A model generated the notes under the pieces. The model saw nothing but the letters and a program-made list of their open reading frames with translations, made no database searches and was not told the origin of the DNA. A DNA stretch of 64,000 bases from Nitrososphaerota archaeon (lineage in GTDB: Archaea > Thermoproteota > Nitrososphaeria > Nitrososphaerales > CADDZS01): assembly GCA_021325255.1 (NCBI GenBank), contig JAJPHP010000054.1, positions 75,769 to 139,768 of the forward strand, read 5' to 3'. This document shows, in pieces, positions 9,630-18,533 of the stretch. How positions within the stretch are numbered: the first letter of the stretch is position 1; each line of letters starts with the position of its first letter. The translations under genes and the position numbers were made by a program.

Positions 9630-10568
9630 TCAGAATTTTCTCTTGATTGTCTGGGTGAGTGTTTCGACCATCACTCTATCTTCGGGGAAGAGTATCTGGA
9701 AATAGAACTTTTCAACTCCCATCTCTCTTCTCCTGTTGACCTGAGAGACGAAATCGTCAACTGTGCCGCAGAGGACTCCTTTCTGCTCTAACTGCAATTT
9801 GGCACTTGCCACGTCGCCGTCAAAACCCCTCAGTCGAAAATATCTGCGAATACGCGACTCAAGTTCGCCTTGAGATTCCGCGATTACAAACGAGCCCATC
9901 TGAGAAATTTGGATCTTTCTCTGGTTTGCTCGTCTGAGAGTCTCAATGGTGCTGGTCATGACCTGATCCGAAGAGCTGAAGATGTTGCACTCGTCTGCAA
10001 ATTTGCCAATGGTTTGCACTATCTTCGGATTTCTTCCACCCATTACGAGATGTATCTTGCCGCCGACCGGTTTTGGGGAGCACTCTACGTGTGCCGAAAA
10101 GTACTCTCCGTCAAAGTCCACTCTCTTCCCTTCGGTCAGCGGTCTGATTATCTCAACTGCTTCGACAAGCTGTCGCAATCTTCTGCCGAATTTGGGGAAT
10201 TCGTAACCGTGGGCGTCGTATTCGGGCTTGTTCCAGCCAGCGCCCAACGAAAGAACTAGCCTTCCCCCTGAGTAGGAGTGGAGAGTACACGCCATCCTGG
10301 CAAGAAGTGCAGGGTTACGAAATCCAATTGGGGAGACCATTGGACCGAATTTTACTTTGGAGGTCTTTGCCGCGACTGCACCCAATGTCACCCAGCACTC
10401 AGGAGAATCTACGGCCTCGCTTCGGCCGGTGGTTGAGAGTATGTGGTCTGACCTGAATATGTAGCCGTAGCCAGCCCTTTCCGCGTACTCAGCCCAGGAT
10501 ACGATGTCTTGAACCAGCATCCCTTCCTGTGGTTCCAGCATGAGGCCACAGTCATTCGTCGAAAACAA
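9630..10568 (-). CDS. Luciferase-like flavin- or F420-dependent oxidoreductase
   Basis: This is a 312-residue TIM-barrel member of the luciferase-like monooxygenase family. Recognisable pieces include DIVSWAEYAERAGYGYIFRSDH near residues 21-42, SPIGFRNPALLARM, LSLGAGWNKPEYDAHGY (the family GxGW turn) and GGRNPKIVQTIGKFADECN. Archaeal members usually use coenzyme F420, while bacterial ones often use FMN; the sequence alone does not settle this. Typical roles are F420-dependent dehydrogenation or reduction. Neither neighbour points to a pathway. Confidence 0.85.
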   Translation of the reverse strand: MFSTNDCGLMLEPQEGMLVQDIVSWAEYAERAGYGYIFRSDHILSTTGRSEAVDSPECWVTLGAVAAKTSKVKFGPMVSPIGFRNPALLARMACTLHSYSGGRLVLSLGAGWNKPEYDAHGYEFPKFGRRLRQLVEAVEIIRPLTEGKRVDFDGEYFSAHVECSPKPVGGKIHLVMGGRNPKIVQTIGKFADECNIFSSSDQVMTSTIETLRRANQRKIQISQMGSFVIAESQGELESRIRRYFRLRGFDGDVASAKLQLEQKGVLCGTVDDFVSQVNRRREMGVEKFYFQILFPEDRVMVETLTQTIKRKF

Positions 10569-11188
10569 AGCAGGAAACCTGAGAGAGATTTTCCCTTTGG
10601 ACTGCTTTTTTTCCTTATCTCTTTTTCCGGCGATGGAGTGTATACTCTAGGATAATCATTCGCACGTTTGCATGAGATAAAAGTAGGCTAGAACCTTTTC
10701 TACGTTATTTCCCCATCCTCACAAACCTCACCTCCGATCCTTTGACTTGGTAGGGAAAGAAATGACAAATGCTATGTTTCCGAAAGTGGGAAGATACCTG
10801 AGTTCCAGTGTCTGCAAATATCTACTCCTGAGGCTATTCTGTTTTGTTGGAAAAATGTTGAGGGGGCTAGCTCATAAGACAGTAATGGAAGAATCGGAGT
10901 TGTTAGGTTGTTCGCCCTAAAATTGTTCTAGTCTTTTGGATTTATCACCTGTTCTATCCAAAGAGACGTCTTCATAAGAAAAAACTTGAAATATATTACC
11001 GGGATATAGAACTTCTTTTCGCGAGACAATATAATATCGGAATACTCTCTTCCAACTTTGGATCCCTAAAGAAGAAGAAGCAAGAGATCAACCTCTCTGT
11101 GCTGGACCTTGAGCAGGGCCAGTTGAAGGCCGGTAGAAAAGTCAACGCGCTCGTCTCTTTCCTGTAGTAGATCGATTTCCCACAGAAA
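10569..11188. other. Gene-free region upstream of the ABC transporter
   Basis: About 620 A/T-rich bases separate the luciferase-like gene from the permease. A TATA-like string (AAATATATTA) lies near 10988-10997, about 190 bases before the permease GTG. An open frame of roughly 55 codons in the permease frame ends in two adjacent TAG stops at about 11165-11170. I see no family resemblance in it and read it as leader. Confidence 0.4.
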
Positions 11189-12898
11189 GTGGAACAACAT
11201 TTGCTTCCATCGAGTTTTTTTGCAGGATTGGGAATCGATACACTGGTTTCTTGGAGCAGGCTATTCCTTGCTCTAATCTTTTCGATGCTATTCAGCTGGG
11301 CCATAGGAATAACAGCTGCAAGAAACGTTAACGCCGAGAAGGTTATACTCCCTGCTTTGGATATTCTTCAGTCGATACCTATACTTGGCTTCTTCCCCGT
11401 GGTGCTTGTTGTATTCGTTGTCCTATTTCCTCCCGACATAGGTGTTTACCTTGCGGTCGTTTTCCTCATTTTCACAAGCATGACTTGGAATATTGCATTT
11501 GCGGTTTACGAGGCGGTGAAGGCGATTCCTCTTGATTTCATGCGCCTTGCCACAATTGAGAAGATGGGACTGTGGCAAAAGCTTCGAGTCCTCTACATCC
11601 CTGCGACGTGGTCGAAGGTCGCGTACAACTCAATTATCTCTTGGTCTGTAGCACTGTTTTACCTTGTCGCGAGCGAGATTTTCTCTCTTGGCAACTCGAA
11701 GTACTCTGTAAAGTACGGGATTGGCGCGGACATTGCCAAGTTCGGATCAGCCCAAATGTGGGACCAGTATATCTCCGCAATTTTCGTGCTCGTCGTTGCT
11801 CTCGTCCTCACCTACTTTCTCTTTCTCAATGAGTTCTCAAAGTGGTCTGAGAAATACAAGATAGGCTATACGTCGCCTTCGAAGGCGAGGACGAGTCCAA
11901 TCTATCGCTTCTACCACTGGGTGAACATGACAGTCCGAGCGTCGGTTCAGCCGTACTTCACTTTCCTTCCAGTCTATACACAAAGAGCTTGGAGAGGACT
12001 CTCTCTTGTCATGGGGCTCGGTAATTCCGTTCAAATGCTCCGAAGTGAAACGGTGTTAGGCGAACAGCAGCAAGAATATCGCGAACTACAGCAGCAAAAG
12101 AAGCAAACTAGAACGATCGCGATAGAGGTATTGATACTCTGCATGATCGCGGCTACCGTATTCATTTTACTGTATGCCTCAAACCCTGCCGCCTTTCCTG
12201 CGGATTTTGGCGCCGTGGCTGCAGACGAGGCAAAGGTGATTCCAGCCTTCGTCTCTTCGCTGATTAGGGTGTGGTATGTCTACTTTGTCGCCGCAGCAAT
12301 CAGTGTTCCGCTCGGAGTTTTCATAGCTCTGAACGAAAGGGTCTACTCAATCCTCGTACCAGTATTGCAGATAGCCGCGGCGATCCCCGCCCCCGCTTTG
12401 CTCCCTCCCATCGCATTTGCGGTTGCCACCATCCCGTACAGTGGGGAGATCAATGCATTTTTCATCATACTTCTCGGGATGATCTGGTACCTTGTTTTTA
12501 ACATCGTAGAGGGAATCAGGTCGATACCAAAGCAAATCTTCGACCTCGCATCTCTTCTTGAGATGAAGAGATGGAACTTTTGGAGAAACGCCCTGTTCCC
12601 CGCACTGCTACCCTCATTCGTGACCGGGTCGATCACGGCGGTCGGTGGAGGCTGGAATACGCTGATCATCGCAGAGTACTTTTCGGTTACGCTGTCGAAC
12701 GGGCAACCCGTCATAGTGACGCAAGTCTCGAGCGGCATCGGGAAGCTACTTGATTTAGCTGCGGCCACTGGCGACATGCTTTTGCTCGCGCTCTGCGTAA
12801 TTACGATGGTTGCATTCGTGTTTGCCTTTAACGTTTCAGTCTGGAGGAGATTGTATAGATTGACGACACGCCACTCGCTTCTGGAGGGAAGTCGCTGA
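11189..12898 (+). CDS. ABC transporter permease with two fused permease domains (NitT/TauT type)
   Basis: Two complete BPD_transp_1 permease domains lie in one 569-residue chain, about residues 20-215 and 350-560. A hydrophilic Gln-rich linker (about residues 270-310, with EYRELQQQKKQ) joins them. Each half has about six membrane segments and a cytoplasmic EAA-like loop that would dock the ATPase (AIPLDFMRLATIEKMG and SIPKQIFDLASLLEMK). The NitT/TauT/SsuC class imports nitrate, sulfonates, taurine or pyrimidine-like compounds. The second half has IAEYFSV, typical of this class. It is followed after 23 bases by the ATPase gene. No solute-binding protein gene is nearby. Confidence 0.88.
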   Translation: MEQHLLPSSFFAGLGIDTLVSWSRLFLALIFSMLFSWAIGITAARNVNAEKVILPALDILQSIPILGFFPVVLVVFVVLFPPDIGVYLAVVFLIFTSMTWNIAFAVYEAVKAIPLDFMRLATIEKMGLWQKLRVLYIPATWSKVAYNSIISWSVALFYLVASEIFSLGNSKYSVKYGIGADIAKFGSAQMWDQYISAIFVLVVALVLTYFLFLNEFSKWSEKYKIGYTSPSKARTSPIYRFYHWVNMTVRASVQPYFTFLPVYTQRAWRGLSLVMGLGNSVQMLRSETVLGEQQQEYRELQQQKKQTRTIAIEVLILCMIAATVFILLYASNPAAFPADFGAVAADEAKVIPAFVSSLIRVWYVYFVAAAISVPLGVFIALNERVYSILVPVLQIAAAIPAPALLPPIAFAVATIPYSGEINAFFIILLGMIWYLVFNIVEGIRSIPKQIFDLASLLEMKRWNFWRNALFPALLPSFVTGSITAVGGGWNTLIIAEYFSVTLSNGQPVIVTQVSSGIGKLLDLAAATGDMLLLALCVITMVAFVFAFNVSVWRRLYRLTTRHSLLEGSR

Positions 12899-12921
12899 CA
12901 AAGATGCGGCCGTAATTTTGG

Positions 12922-13743
12922 ATGGTTTCCAAGAAAATGCAAAAACAGCAAGTAGAGCCCAGGTCGGAGGAAGAGCACATCCTAACCCCGAGCCCTATTG
13001 AAGTCAACAGTCTCTCCCAGCAATACGTTATGGGCGGCAGGGTCATGAGAGTAGTCGAAGACTTGAATTTCAAAGTTGATTATGATGAGTTCCTGCTCCT
13101 CATGGCTCCCTCTGGTGCAGGCAAATCGACGCTGCTGAGGTTGATGTGTGGGCTAGAGCAGCCAGTGTCAGGCGAAGTGAGGATCAAGGGGAGAAGGGTG
13201 ACCGGCCCTTCTGACGAAGTCTTTATGGTCTTTCAGAACTTTGCTCTGTTTCCCTGGAAGAATGTACTTGAGAATGTTGAGCTTGGACTGATTTCAAGGA
13301 AAAGGATGACCAAGGAGGAGAGCAGGCCCAAGGCCCTTTCCGCACTCGAAAAGGTGGGACTCAAGCAGTTCGCGAACGCGTACCCCGGTGAGCTGAGCGG
13401 AGGTATGAAGCAAAGAGCAGGAATAGCTAGAGCCATTGCTCTCGAGCCCGAGATAATTTTACTCGATGAACCTTTTAGTTCTCTCGACGCAGTATCTGCA
13501 CGGAAGTTGAGGCGGGAAATTTATTCTCTGATTATCAACCAAAACTCGCCAATAAGGCTGGGGGTCATGGTCAGCCACAATGTCGAGGAGGCCGTGGAGC
13601 TCGCGGATAGAATTCTAGTGCTCTCGAAGAGTCCGATGAAGCTTAAGCGAGAGATCAAAGTTGATCTTTCAAGGCCGCGCAAGCACACGACGGAAAAGTT
13701 TCACGAATATGTCGATGAAATATACGACTTACTTGCGCAATGA
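12922..13743 (+). CDS. ABC transporter ATP-binding protein (NitT/TauT type)
   Basis: This nucleotide-binding subunit pairs with the fused permease just upstream (23-base gap, same strand). It has Walker A APSGAGKST near residues 64-72, a Q-loop in VFQNFALFPWKN, the signature LSGGMKQRAGIARA, Walker B IILLDEPFSSLD and the switch His in MVSHNVEEA. Length is 273 residues, normal for the TauB/SsuB/NrtD group. The first 25 residues are Lys/Gln/Glu-rich and precede the fold. The extended C-terminal AAA-associated domain seen in some archaeal relatives is absent. Confidence 0.9.
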   Translation: MVSKKMQKQQVEPRSEEEHILTPSPIEVNSLSQQYVMGGRVMRVVEDLNFKVDYDEFLLLMAPSGAGKSTLLRLMCGLEQPVSGEVRIKGRRVTGPSDEVFMVFQNFALFPWKNVLENVELGLISRKRMTKEESRPKALSALEKVGLKQFANAYPGELSGGMKQRAGIARAIALEPEIILLDEPFSSLDAVSARKLRREIYSLIINQNSPIRLGVMVSHNVEEAVELADRILVLSKSPMKLKREIKVDLSRPRKHTTEKFHEYVDEIYDLLAQ

Positions 13744-14263
13744 TTGCGCTGCTTACATCGACTCGATGTACATTTTTCAACTCTGATTGGAAAAGCAGAG
13801 TAAAAGAGATTATCCGAATCATAATATCTTCGACCAGCAATTGGAAAAGCCGGGAGAAAAAATTCTAGAAGACAAGTTGTTTGTGACCGTTTAGGATAAC
13901 AAGATTTCGAGCCTAGTACGGTGAGAAAATGGCTAAGATAGTTTCAGTAATTTTTTCAAATCTCTCCTCGTAACCTCCTCCTCCCGAATCGTTCCTTTGG
14001 CTTTTTTTGTCTTCTAGTGCTCTTTGCTCTTTGTACCAGATTCGCTCCGCTGCCGTCTTTCTGCATCACTAAGGCCTCTTCCCTCTAGTGCTTCTCTTGG
14101 AGAGCTTCCACGCCCCTTTCTTTCCTGCTTCGCTTCTGCTGTCTGTCATTTGTTTTCTCCTCTTCGCTCCTTAGATTAGACAGGTACGATCACGGATATT
14201 TGGCCATCAACGCGACGAAGTATAGCGCAACAGTCAGCTTCCTGGTGCTTCGCCGAATTTGTC
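13744..14263. other. Gene-free region with long pyrimidine-rich tract; possible KGG-like remnant on minus strand
   Basis: From about 13970 to 14165 the plus strand is strongly pyrimidine-rich. Read on the minus strand it gives short pieces in two frames that recall KGG stress proteins: SEAGKKGAWKLS, and then GRGLSDAERRQRSESGTKS after a frame change. The adjacent intact gene at 14473 is a KGG protein, so this may be a decayed relative. The evidence is weak because the tract is compositionally biased. Confidence 0.25.
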
Positions 14264-14476
14264 TTGCCATTCCCTGAGGAATCCGCCTATGCATCCGACG
14301 GCTATTGTTCAATTATCCAAAGTAAACGGCTGGATAAACCAGTAGATAAAAAATATAATTGCATATCAGGTCAATTCCAATGCATCCCAGATTTAGGCGT
14401 TCTAGCAAAGAGAATTGTGAGTGACCTAGAGGTATGCAATCATAGAGAAGTAAGAGAGATTGCTAATGAAGAATGA
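14264..14476 (+). CDS. Possible small protein upstream of KGG gene
   Basis: A 70-codon open frame starts at ATG 14264. Its stop overlaps the next gene's ATG in an ATGA arrangement. The C-terminal half (GVLAKRIVSDLEVCNHREVREI) looks protein-like and helical; the N-terminal half does not recall any family. The four-base overlap hints at translational coupling but could be chance. A TATA-like AAAATATAA string at about 14350 inside the frame argues against it, because it could serve the KGG gene instead. Confidence 0.22.
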   Translation: MPFPEESAYASDGYCSIIQSKRLDKPVDKKYNCISGQFQCIPDLGVLAKRIVSDLEVCNHREVREIANEE

Positions 14477-14826
14477 CTAAATATTTTGACGAGAGGATTA
14501 AGGGGACTCGGAAAAGCGTGAGAAAATGGCATATGCCGGAAGACAAAGACAGCAAAAGAGGACTTGCTTCAGCAAGTGAAGAAACAAGAGAAAGAGTAGC
14601 AAGAGCTGGTGGTGAAGCGCACCACGAACAAAGAGGCCTACAGGCCGCGGATGACGAAACGAGGGAGCGCGTAGCTTCGGCCGGCGGTTCTGCCCCTCAC
14701 GAGGAGAGAGGCCTACAGGCTGCAAATGAGGAGACAAGAGAAAGGGTAGCCAAGGCAGGCGGAGTAGCCAGGGGCAAGGACAAGGAGAGCCTCTCCGAAG
14801 CTGGAAGGAAAGGCGGGCAGCACTAG
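14473..14826 (+). CDS. KGG-repeat stress protein (YciG/LEA-like)
   Basis: The protein of 117 residues is hydrophilic and disordered-looking. It is built of three copies of a roughly 22-residue unit, each with RGL(A/Q)(S/A)A, then ETRERVA and (R/S/K)AGG. It ends in SEAGRKGGQH, the KGG motif of general-stress proteins. Related bacterial and plant LEA-type proteins accumulate under desiccation, salt or oxidative stress; the exact mechanism is not known. ATG at 14473 gives a basic 20-residue lead. ATG at 14533 gives a start more like the family and lies about 50 bases after a TATA-like string. Either is possible. Confidence 0.75.
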   Translation: MTKYFDERIKGTRKSVRKWHMPEDKDSKRGLASASEETRERVARAGGEAHHEQRGLQAADDETRERVASAGGSAPHEERGLQAANEETRERVAKAGGVARGKDKESLSEAGRKGGQH

Positions 14827-14989
14827 GAACCCGAAGCACGCATCAGGTGGAAGTGGCAAAAGAAACAGCGAGCTCAGTCAGATAACCGAGAAGAGGCTAA
14901 AGGTATCTAAGGATATATATCTCCGAATAATGCGGACGATGTGGCCACTGCCCTAACCCTGGCATTGGGTCGGCCATCTTCAGTTCTTC

Positions 14990-15745
14990 TCAAGAGTTCT
15001 TCCTTTTCCTCCTTCGACCTAGTTTTTCTTTCAGGTAGAAAGCGTTAGGCAGCATTCCATGATCGTTGTTGAGGTAAATGTACTTCCTCGGGGCGGGGGA
15101 ATCCTGCACCTGCTCACATATCTTGTCCAGTTCCTCTTCCTCATAGATATCCGAGTACCAGCTCTTTCTCCCGTGGAGCCTGAGATATAGTGATCCATTC
15201 ATCGTTATGATGTCTCTTGGAAGTTCTGGAGAATCAACCGAGCAGAACACTAAACCCGCATCTTCCATTCGCTTCCTGAAGTCCGATTTCCACCATCCTT
15301 TTTCTCTGAACTCTACCACAGCCTGAGCTTTGTTCGCGAGGCCTCGTTGCGCAGCGTGCATGAAGAATTCCTCAACTACCGCGAGGTTTTCATCGCTTGC
15401 CCTGAAGGAAGGAGGCATCTGAAAGAGCCAAAAGGTCACCCTGTCCCTCATTGGATCGAAGAGCTTAGTGAATCGCTCAAAGTACTCAAGGGCCCCCTCG
15501 CCGCCCAATCGGAATCTGTGAGTTATCGTTTGGTTTACCTTGATCGAGAAGTCAAAGCCTGAAGGAGCCTCACGCCAGGTGTTGATGGAAGGCTGGGTCG
15601 GGAACCTGTAGAACGTGCCGTTTATTTCCACGGTGTCGAGCCCCTGGCTCAGATACCATCTGAACGGAGTTGGCTTGCCCTCATTCCACGGGTAGCTGTA
15701 GCCAGATGTTCCTATCTTGATCAATTGATTCGCTAACAGCCACAC
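14990..15745 (-). CDS. DUF72 (YecE-like) TIM-barrel protein
   Basis: A 251-residue protein of the DUF72 family, a TIM-barrel fold of unproven biochemical role. Diagnostic pieces are IGTSGYSYPW at the N-terminus, DTVEINGTFYRFP, FWLFQMPPSF near the middle and KYIYLNNDHG near the C-terminus. The start is GTG at 15745, with TTG at 15724 directly before the first strand. It stands alone. A second, divergent DUF72 gene lies at 25.4-26.1 kb, so the organism has at least two. Confidence 0.85.
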   Translation of the reverse strand: MWLLANQLIKIGTSGYSYPWNEGKPTPFRWYLSQGLDTVEINGTFYRFPTQPSINTWREAPSGFDFSIKVNQTITHRFRLGGEGALEYFERFTKLFDPMRDRVTFWLFQMPPSFRASDENLAVVEEFFMHAAQRGLANKAQAVVEFREKGWWKSDFRKRMEDAGLVFCSVDSPELPRDIITMNGSLYLRLHGRKSWYSDIYEEEELDKICEQVQDSPAPRKYIYLNNDHGMLPNAFYLKEKLGRRRKRKNS

Positions 15746-16074
15746 ACTCTGCCATGTGAGGTCACAGCTATACTATATTCTATACCTCGGATTTGTCCCT
15801 GTCATACTATCCGAAGGGCAGGAGTGAGTGTTAGACCCGAGGATGAATGCCCGGAAGGAGGGCTCGACAGCTCCCTAGCAAGTAGGTTGGAAAAACGGGA
15901 TGCAAATAAAGGAAAAAAGCGCAGGACTAGCGAAGTCCGATTACAACTAGAACATGTCAAGGTTTGCCATTTTAGTGACAAACGCAGGAATCATTAACTC
16001 GCCATCATTTAGGTCAACGTTCGGCCCTAGACGATGCTCCGAATTCTTTGAGATCTCGAATTTCTTTCCCGATA
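15746..16074. other. Gene-free stretch
   Basis: About 330 bases lie between the DUF72 start and the cupredoxin stop. I see no convincing gene. The sequence is A/G-rich near 15840-15950. Confidence 0.4.
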
Positions 16075-16965
16075 TCAGCTTGCCTCTACAACTATTTGCC
16101 CTGTCATCCAACTGTGACATTTACAGTCATATCTGTAAGTACCCGGAACCGAGAAAGTGTGAGTATACGTGGCTCCATGATTCATGTTCCCAGAGTCAAA
16201 GGAGTCGCCAGCTGGGGCGCTCGTTGAACTCACAGTGTGTGCAGCATTGTCGTCGTTCATCCAGCTCACCGTGTTGTTCACACCTATCACTAGGGTGATG
16301 GAATCAGGGCTGTAGCCAGGAGCATTAGCTCGACTCGATGCTCCGCCGGTTATGAAGATTTGGACGCTGTGGAGAGAAGCGTTTGTTACCTGCTGTGTAT
16401 TGCTGCTTGTGGACAAAGCGCCCGAAGCGGAGAGGTAGTAGAACGCCCCGGCGGCTCCAGCTACAATGATTATCGCTATGATCGCTATGGTTGCAACTCT
16501 TGTCAGCCCAGCAGTATTGCTGTGCGATAATCGCGCTGGTTGTAATTTTTCTTCTCCGTTCACCTTGCCCAATCTTCTCATTTGGCTCGCGGTTATTTTC
16601 GTCTTGACCAGCCCGAGAGCAAGCACAGATCCTCCGAGAATAACGCCGATTAAAGGACCCGGAGATTCAGAGACGATGGCTGACTGCAGGGCAAACACTG
16701 TATCCAAGGCTCCCTTTACAACCAGCATCATTGACACGGAGAGCGAACCCTGCTTCCTAGCAACAAAGAATGCGGCTATCGCTGAAGCAATCCAAATGAT
16801 GCCGGTGGTTCTAAGCGAAATATCGAGAGACTGCCCGAGACCTATTTCATTGATCAAGCTTGAGGCGAGCGCAACAGCAGCGCAGGCCCGAGCTGCTATC
16901 ATGAAATTTTGTTTGTTTCGCATGAGGAGTGCAGGGTCAAATTTTTCATAATAATCGTTGTTCAC
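16075..16965 (-). CDS. Membrane protein with C-terminal plastocyanin-like cupredoxin domain
   Basis: The 296-residue protein has about four N-terminal membrane segments (about residues 20-120) and a further one near 153-175. A Ser/Thr-rich spacer and a blue-copper domain (about 195-296) follow, expected outside the cell. The type 1 copper ligands are visible: His in AAHTVSS, and Cys, His and Met in CKCHSWM, which fits C-x2-H-x2-M. Such cupredoxins carry electrons or take part in copper handling and are abundant in Thaumarchaeota. The multi-span N-terminal part is unusual, since most are anchored by a single helix. A winged-helix regulator is divergent from it, 118 bases away. Confidence 0.85.
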   Translation of the reverse strand: MNNDYYEKFDPALLMRNKQNFMIAARACAAVALASSLINEIGLGQSLDISLRTTGIIWIASAIAAFFVARKQGSLSVSMMLVVKGALDTVFALQSAIVSESPGPLIGVILGGSVLALGLVKTKITASQMRRLGKVNGEEKLQPARLSHSNTAGLTRVATIAIIAIIIVAGAAGAFYYLSASGALSTSSNTQQVTNASLHSVQIFITGGASSRANAPGYSPDSITLVIGVNNTVSWMNDDNAAHTVSSTSAPAGDSFDSGNMNHGATYTHTFSVPGTYRYDCKCHSWMTGQIVVEAS

Positions 16966-17083
16966 CTGAGTTACGTAACTTTGTTACGTGAAGTTCTTTT
17001 GCACTGCTGCTCCATCTTGTTCTGCTGATAGGGAAACAAAAAGGATTATTGCTATCTGGAATGTGCATGGTTGAATTGAAGAA

Positions 17084-17389
17084 TTGGTCCACGAGCACAG
17101 GGATCGTATCTACATGAGGAAGGACATCATCCTGAAGCTCGTGGAACACGGGGAGCTTAACCAGAGCAGGCTGATGAGTTACTGCGGTCTCAACAACGTG
17201 AAGCACAGGGAAATCGTCGATGAATTGGTGGAGAAAGGTCTGATAGTACGAATCGAAGAACCGTGGGGCGCGAAGAAGATAATCAAGTACAGAGTTTCTG
17301 AAAGGGGGAAGGAGTTGGCGAGAGAAATTCTTGAGCCTTACGAGTTGCTTTTTCCGAGGAGCGAAGAACAAGGGCGAGGAACAGTTTGA
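17084..17389 (+). CDS. Winged helix-turn-helix regulator
   Basis: This 101-residue protein is essentially one winged-helix domain. An HTH core (IILKLVEHGELNQSRLMSYC), a recognition helix with KHREIVDELVEKGLI, and a wing (KIIKYRVSERGKEL) can be seen. It resembles the small PadR/MarR-like single-domain regulators common in Thaumarchaeota. The start is TTG at 17084; ATG at 17114 would trim ten residues. Its divergent position suggests it may control the cupredoxin gene, itself, or both. Confidence 0.72.
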   Translation: MVHEHRDRIYMRKDIILKLVEHGELNQSRLMSYCGLNNVKHREIVDELVEKGLIVRIEEPWGAKKIIKYRVSERGKELAREILEPYELLFPRSEEQGRGTV

Positions 17390-17490
17390 CAGTGAGTGAC
17401 TACAGCATGAAAATTTCGTCGGAAAGTATATTGTCGCATATCTAGAAATGCAGAAAGAATAGAGAGAAAGAGGTTGCTGATTGCTCTAAC

Positions 17491-17877
17491 ATGACGGAAC
17501 CAAACAAGAAAAGCCCTGCGAAGACTGGTGACGATCAGGGCGACGTGTCTTCTCAGAGCATACTCCGCATCACAGATGAGCTCGTCCATCAGGTCGATAA
17601 GAGCAAGAAGCTTGTCTTGATTATGATCGCCGCCATCGTCGCGGCGATACCGATATCCTGGCACGTTTCCCCGATTTTGCTCGGGACGCCTTATAGCTTC
17701 AGAGTAGCAGGCATCGTATCAATCATCATTGCCGCCGCATTCATTGCCGTGGGTGTGAGGCAGTGGCTCGTCCTTTCAAAGTGGACCAAGAAGTACAAAA
17801 GCTACAAGGCCATGCAAAAGAGAATAGATGAGAAACTAGATTTCGAGGGAAGCGAGAATAGCAAGGACCGGACATGA
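17491..17877 (+). CDS. Small membrane protein, two helices with a charged tail
   Basis: The 128-residue protein has a polar N-terminus with a short amphipathic helix (residues 22-40) and two membrane helices (about 41-60 and 69-88). A Lys-rich helical C-terminal tail from about residue 92 carries KWTKKYKSYKAMQKRI. I do not recognise a family. Both ends are predicted cytoplasmic. It follows the regulator on the same strand after about 100 bases, so a link is possible but unproven. Confidence 0.6.
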   Translation: MTEPNKKSPAKTGDDQGDVSSQSILRITDELVHQVDKSKKLVLIMIAAIVAAIPISWHVSPILLGTPYSFRVAGIVSIIIAAAFIAVGVRQWLVLSKWTKKYKSYKAMQKRIDEKLDFEGSENSKDRT

Positions 17878-17905
17878 AACGCAAGTCCTTCAGCAGCTTG
17901 CGCTC

Positions 17906-18445
17906 TCATAGACGTGAAACTTTGAGCACTCTATAATACGACTGAACCAGCCCGTTTCCGTGCGCTACAGATTTCAGGAGTTTTAGATCGACTTGCTTCT
18001 TGAAATGCACAAACAGGGGGACGCCACTCCCGAGAAGAATTGAGTGGATTGAAAGCACAATCTCGTCTATCAAGTCCTCGTTCAGTAAAGCTGAGACGAT
18101 CTCGCCGCCACCCTCAACAAAAATCCCCTTACCCTGTTCGAAGACAAGCCGTCTTGTGAGATTCACTGGGTCAGACGCAAACTGTACGTTTCCCGCCTCA
18201 GAGTCACGTTCGCTTCGACTAAACACATAGCAAGTCTTTCCTGAGGAACTCTCGCCGAGTTTCTTGGATGTTTCGTATGTTTTCCGACCCATCAACACAG
18301 TATCTATGGAGTCGTAGAATTCTTTGTAGCCGTAATCTCCTTCGGTAAACAGCCAATCTATGGCCCCGTCGGCTCTTGCTATGTAGTTGTCAAGGCTACA
18401 CGCGATGAACAGTGTTACCCTTCTCAAAACGGAAGACCGATACAC
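17906..18445 (-). CDS. Dihydrofolate reductase-like protein (RibD C-terminal fold)
   Basis: A 179-residue NADPH-binding protein of the DHFR/RibD C-terminal superfamily. It has the N-terminal strand and loop FIACSLDNYIARADG followed by IDWL, the nucleotide-binding VLMGRKTYE near residue 50, and FVEGGGEIVSALL near residue 110. Stand-alone members like this (YyaP/YwjB type) are reductases of unknown substrate. It need not make tetrahydrofolate or riboflavin. No folate or riboflavin gene is adjacent. The first eight residues precede the conserved fold. Confidence 0.82.
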   Translation of the reverse strand: MYRSSVLRRVTLFIACSLDNYIARADGAIDWLFTEGDYGYKEFYDSIDTVLMGRKTYETSKKLGESSSGKTCYVFSRSERDSEAGNVQFASDPVNLTRRLVFEQGKGIFVEGGGEIVSALLNEDLIDEIVLSIHSILLGSGVPLFVHFKKQVDLKLLKSVAHGNGLVQSYYRVLKVSRL

Positions 18446-18533
18446 CTAGGTTCGGGACTCGATCAAAGCGACCGTTCCTTTCAATTCCTAGTCTAAAAAG
18501 ACAGAGCTCTGTGCGTGGACTTGAATCTAGTTG

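Noticed and set aside
11000..11170. Open frame in the permease frame upstream of two TAG stops
   Set aside because: About 55 codons without family resemblance, in the expected leader after a TATA box at about 10990. Not comparable with the codon-3 stop cases, where a signal peptide or RHH strand follows at once.
14540..14790. Tandem DNA repeats as a possible CRISPR-like array
   Set aside because: The repeats are in-frame coding repeats of the KGG protein with no spacers.
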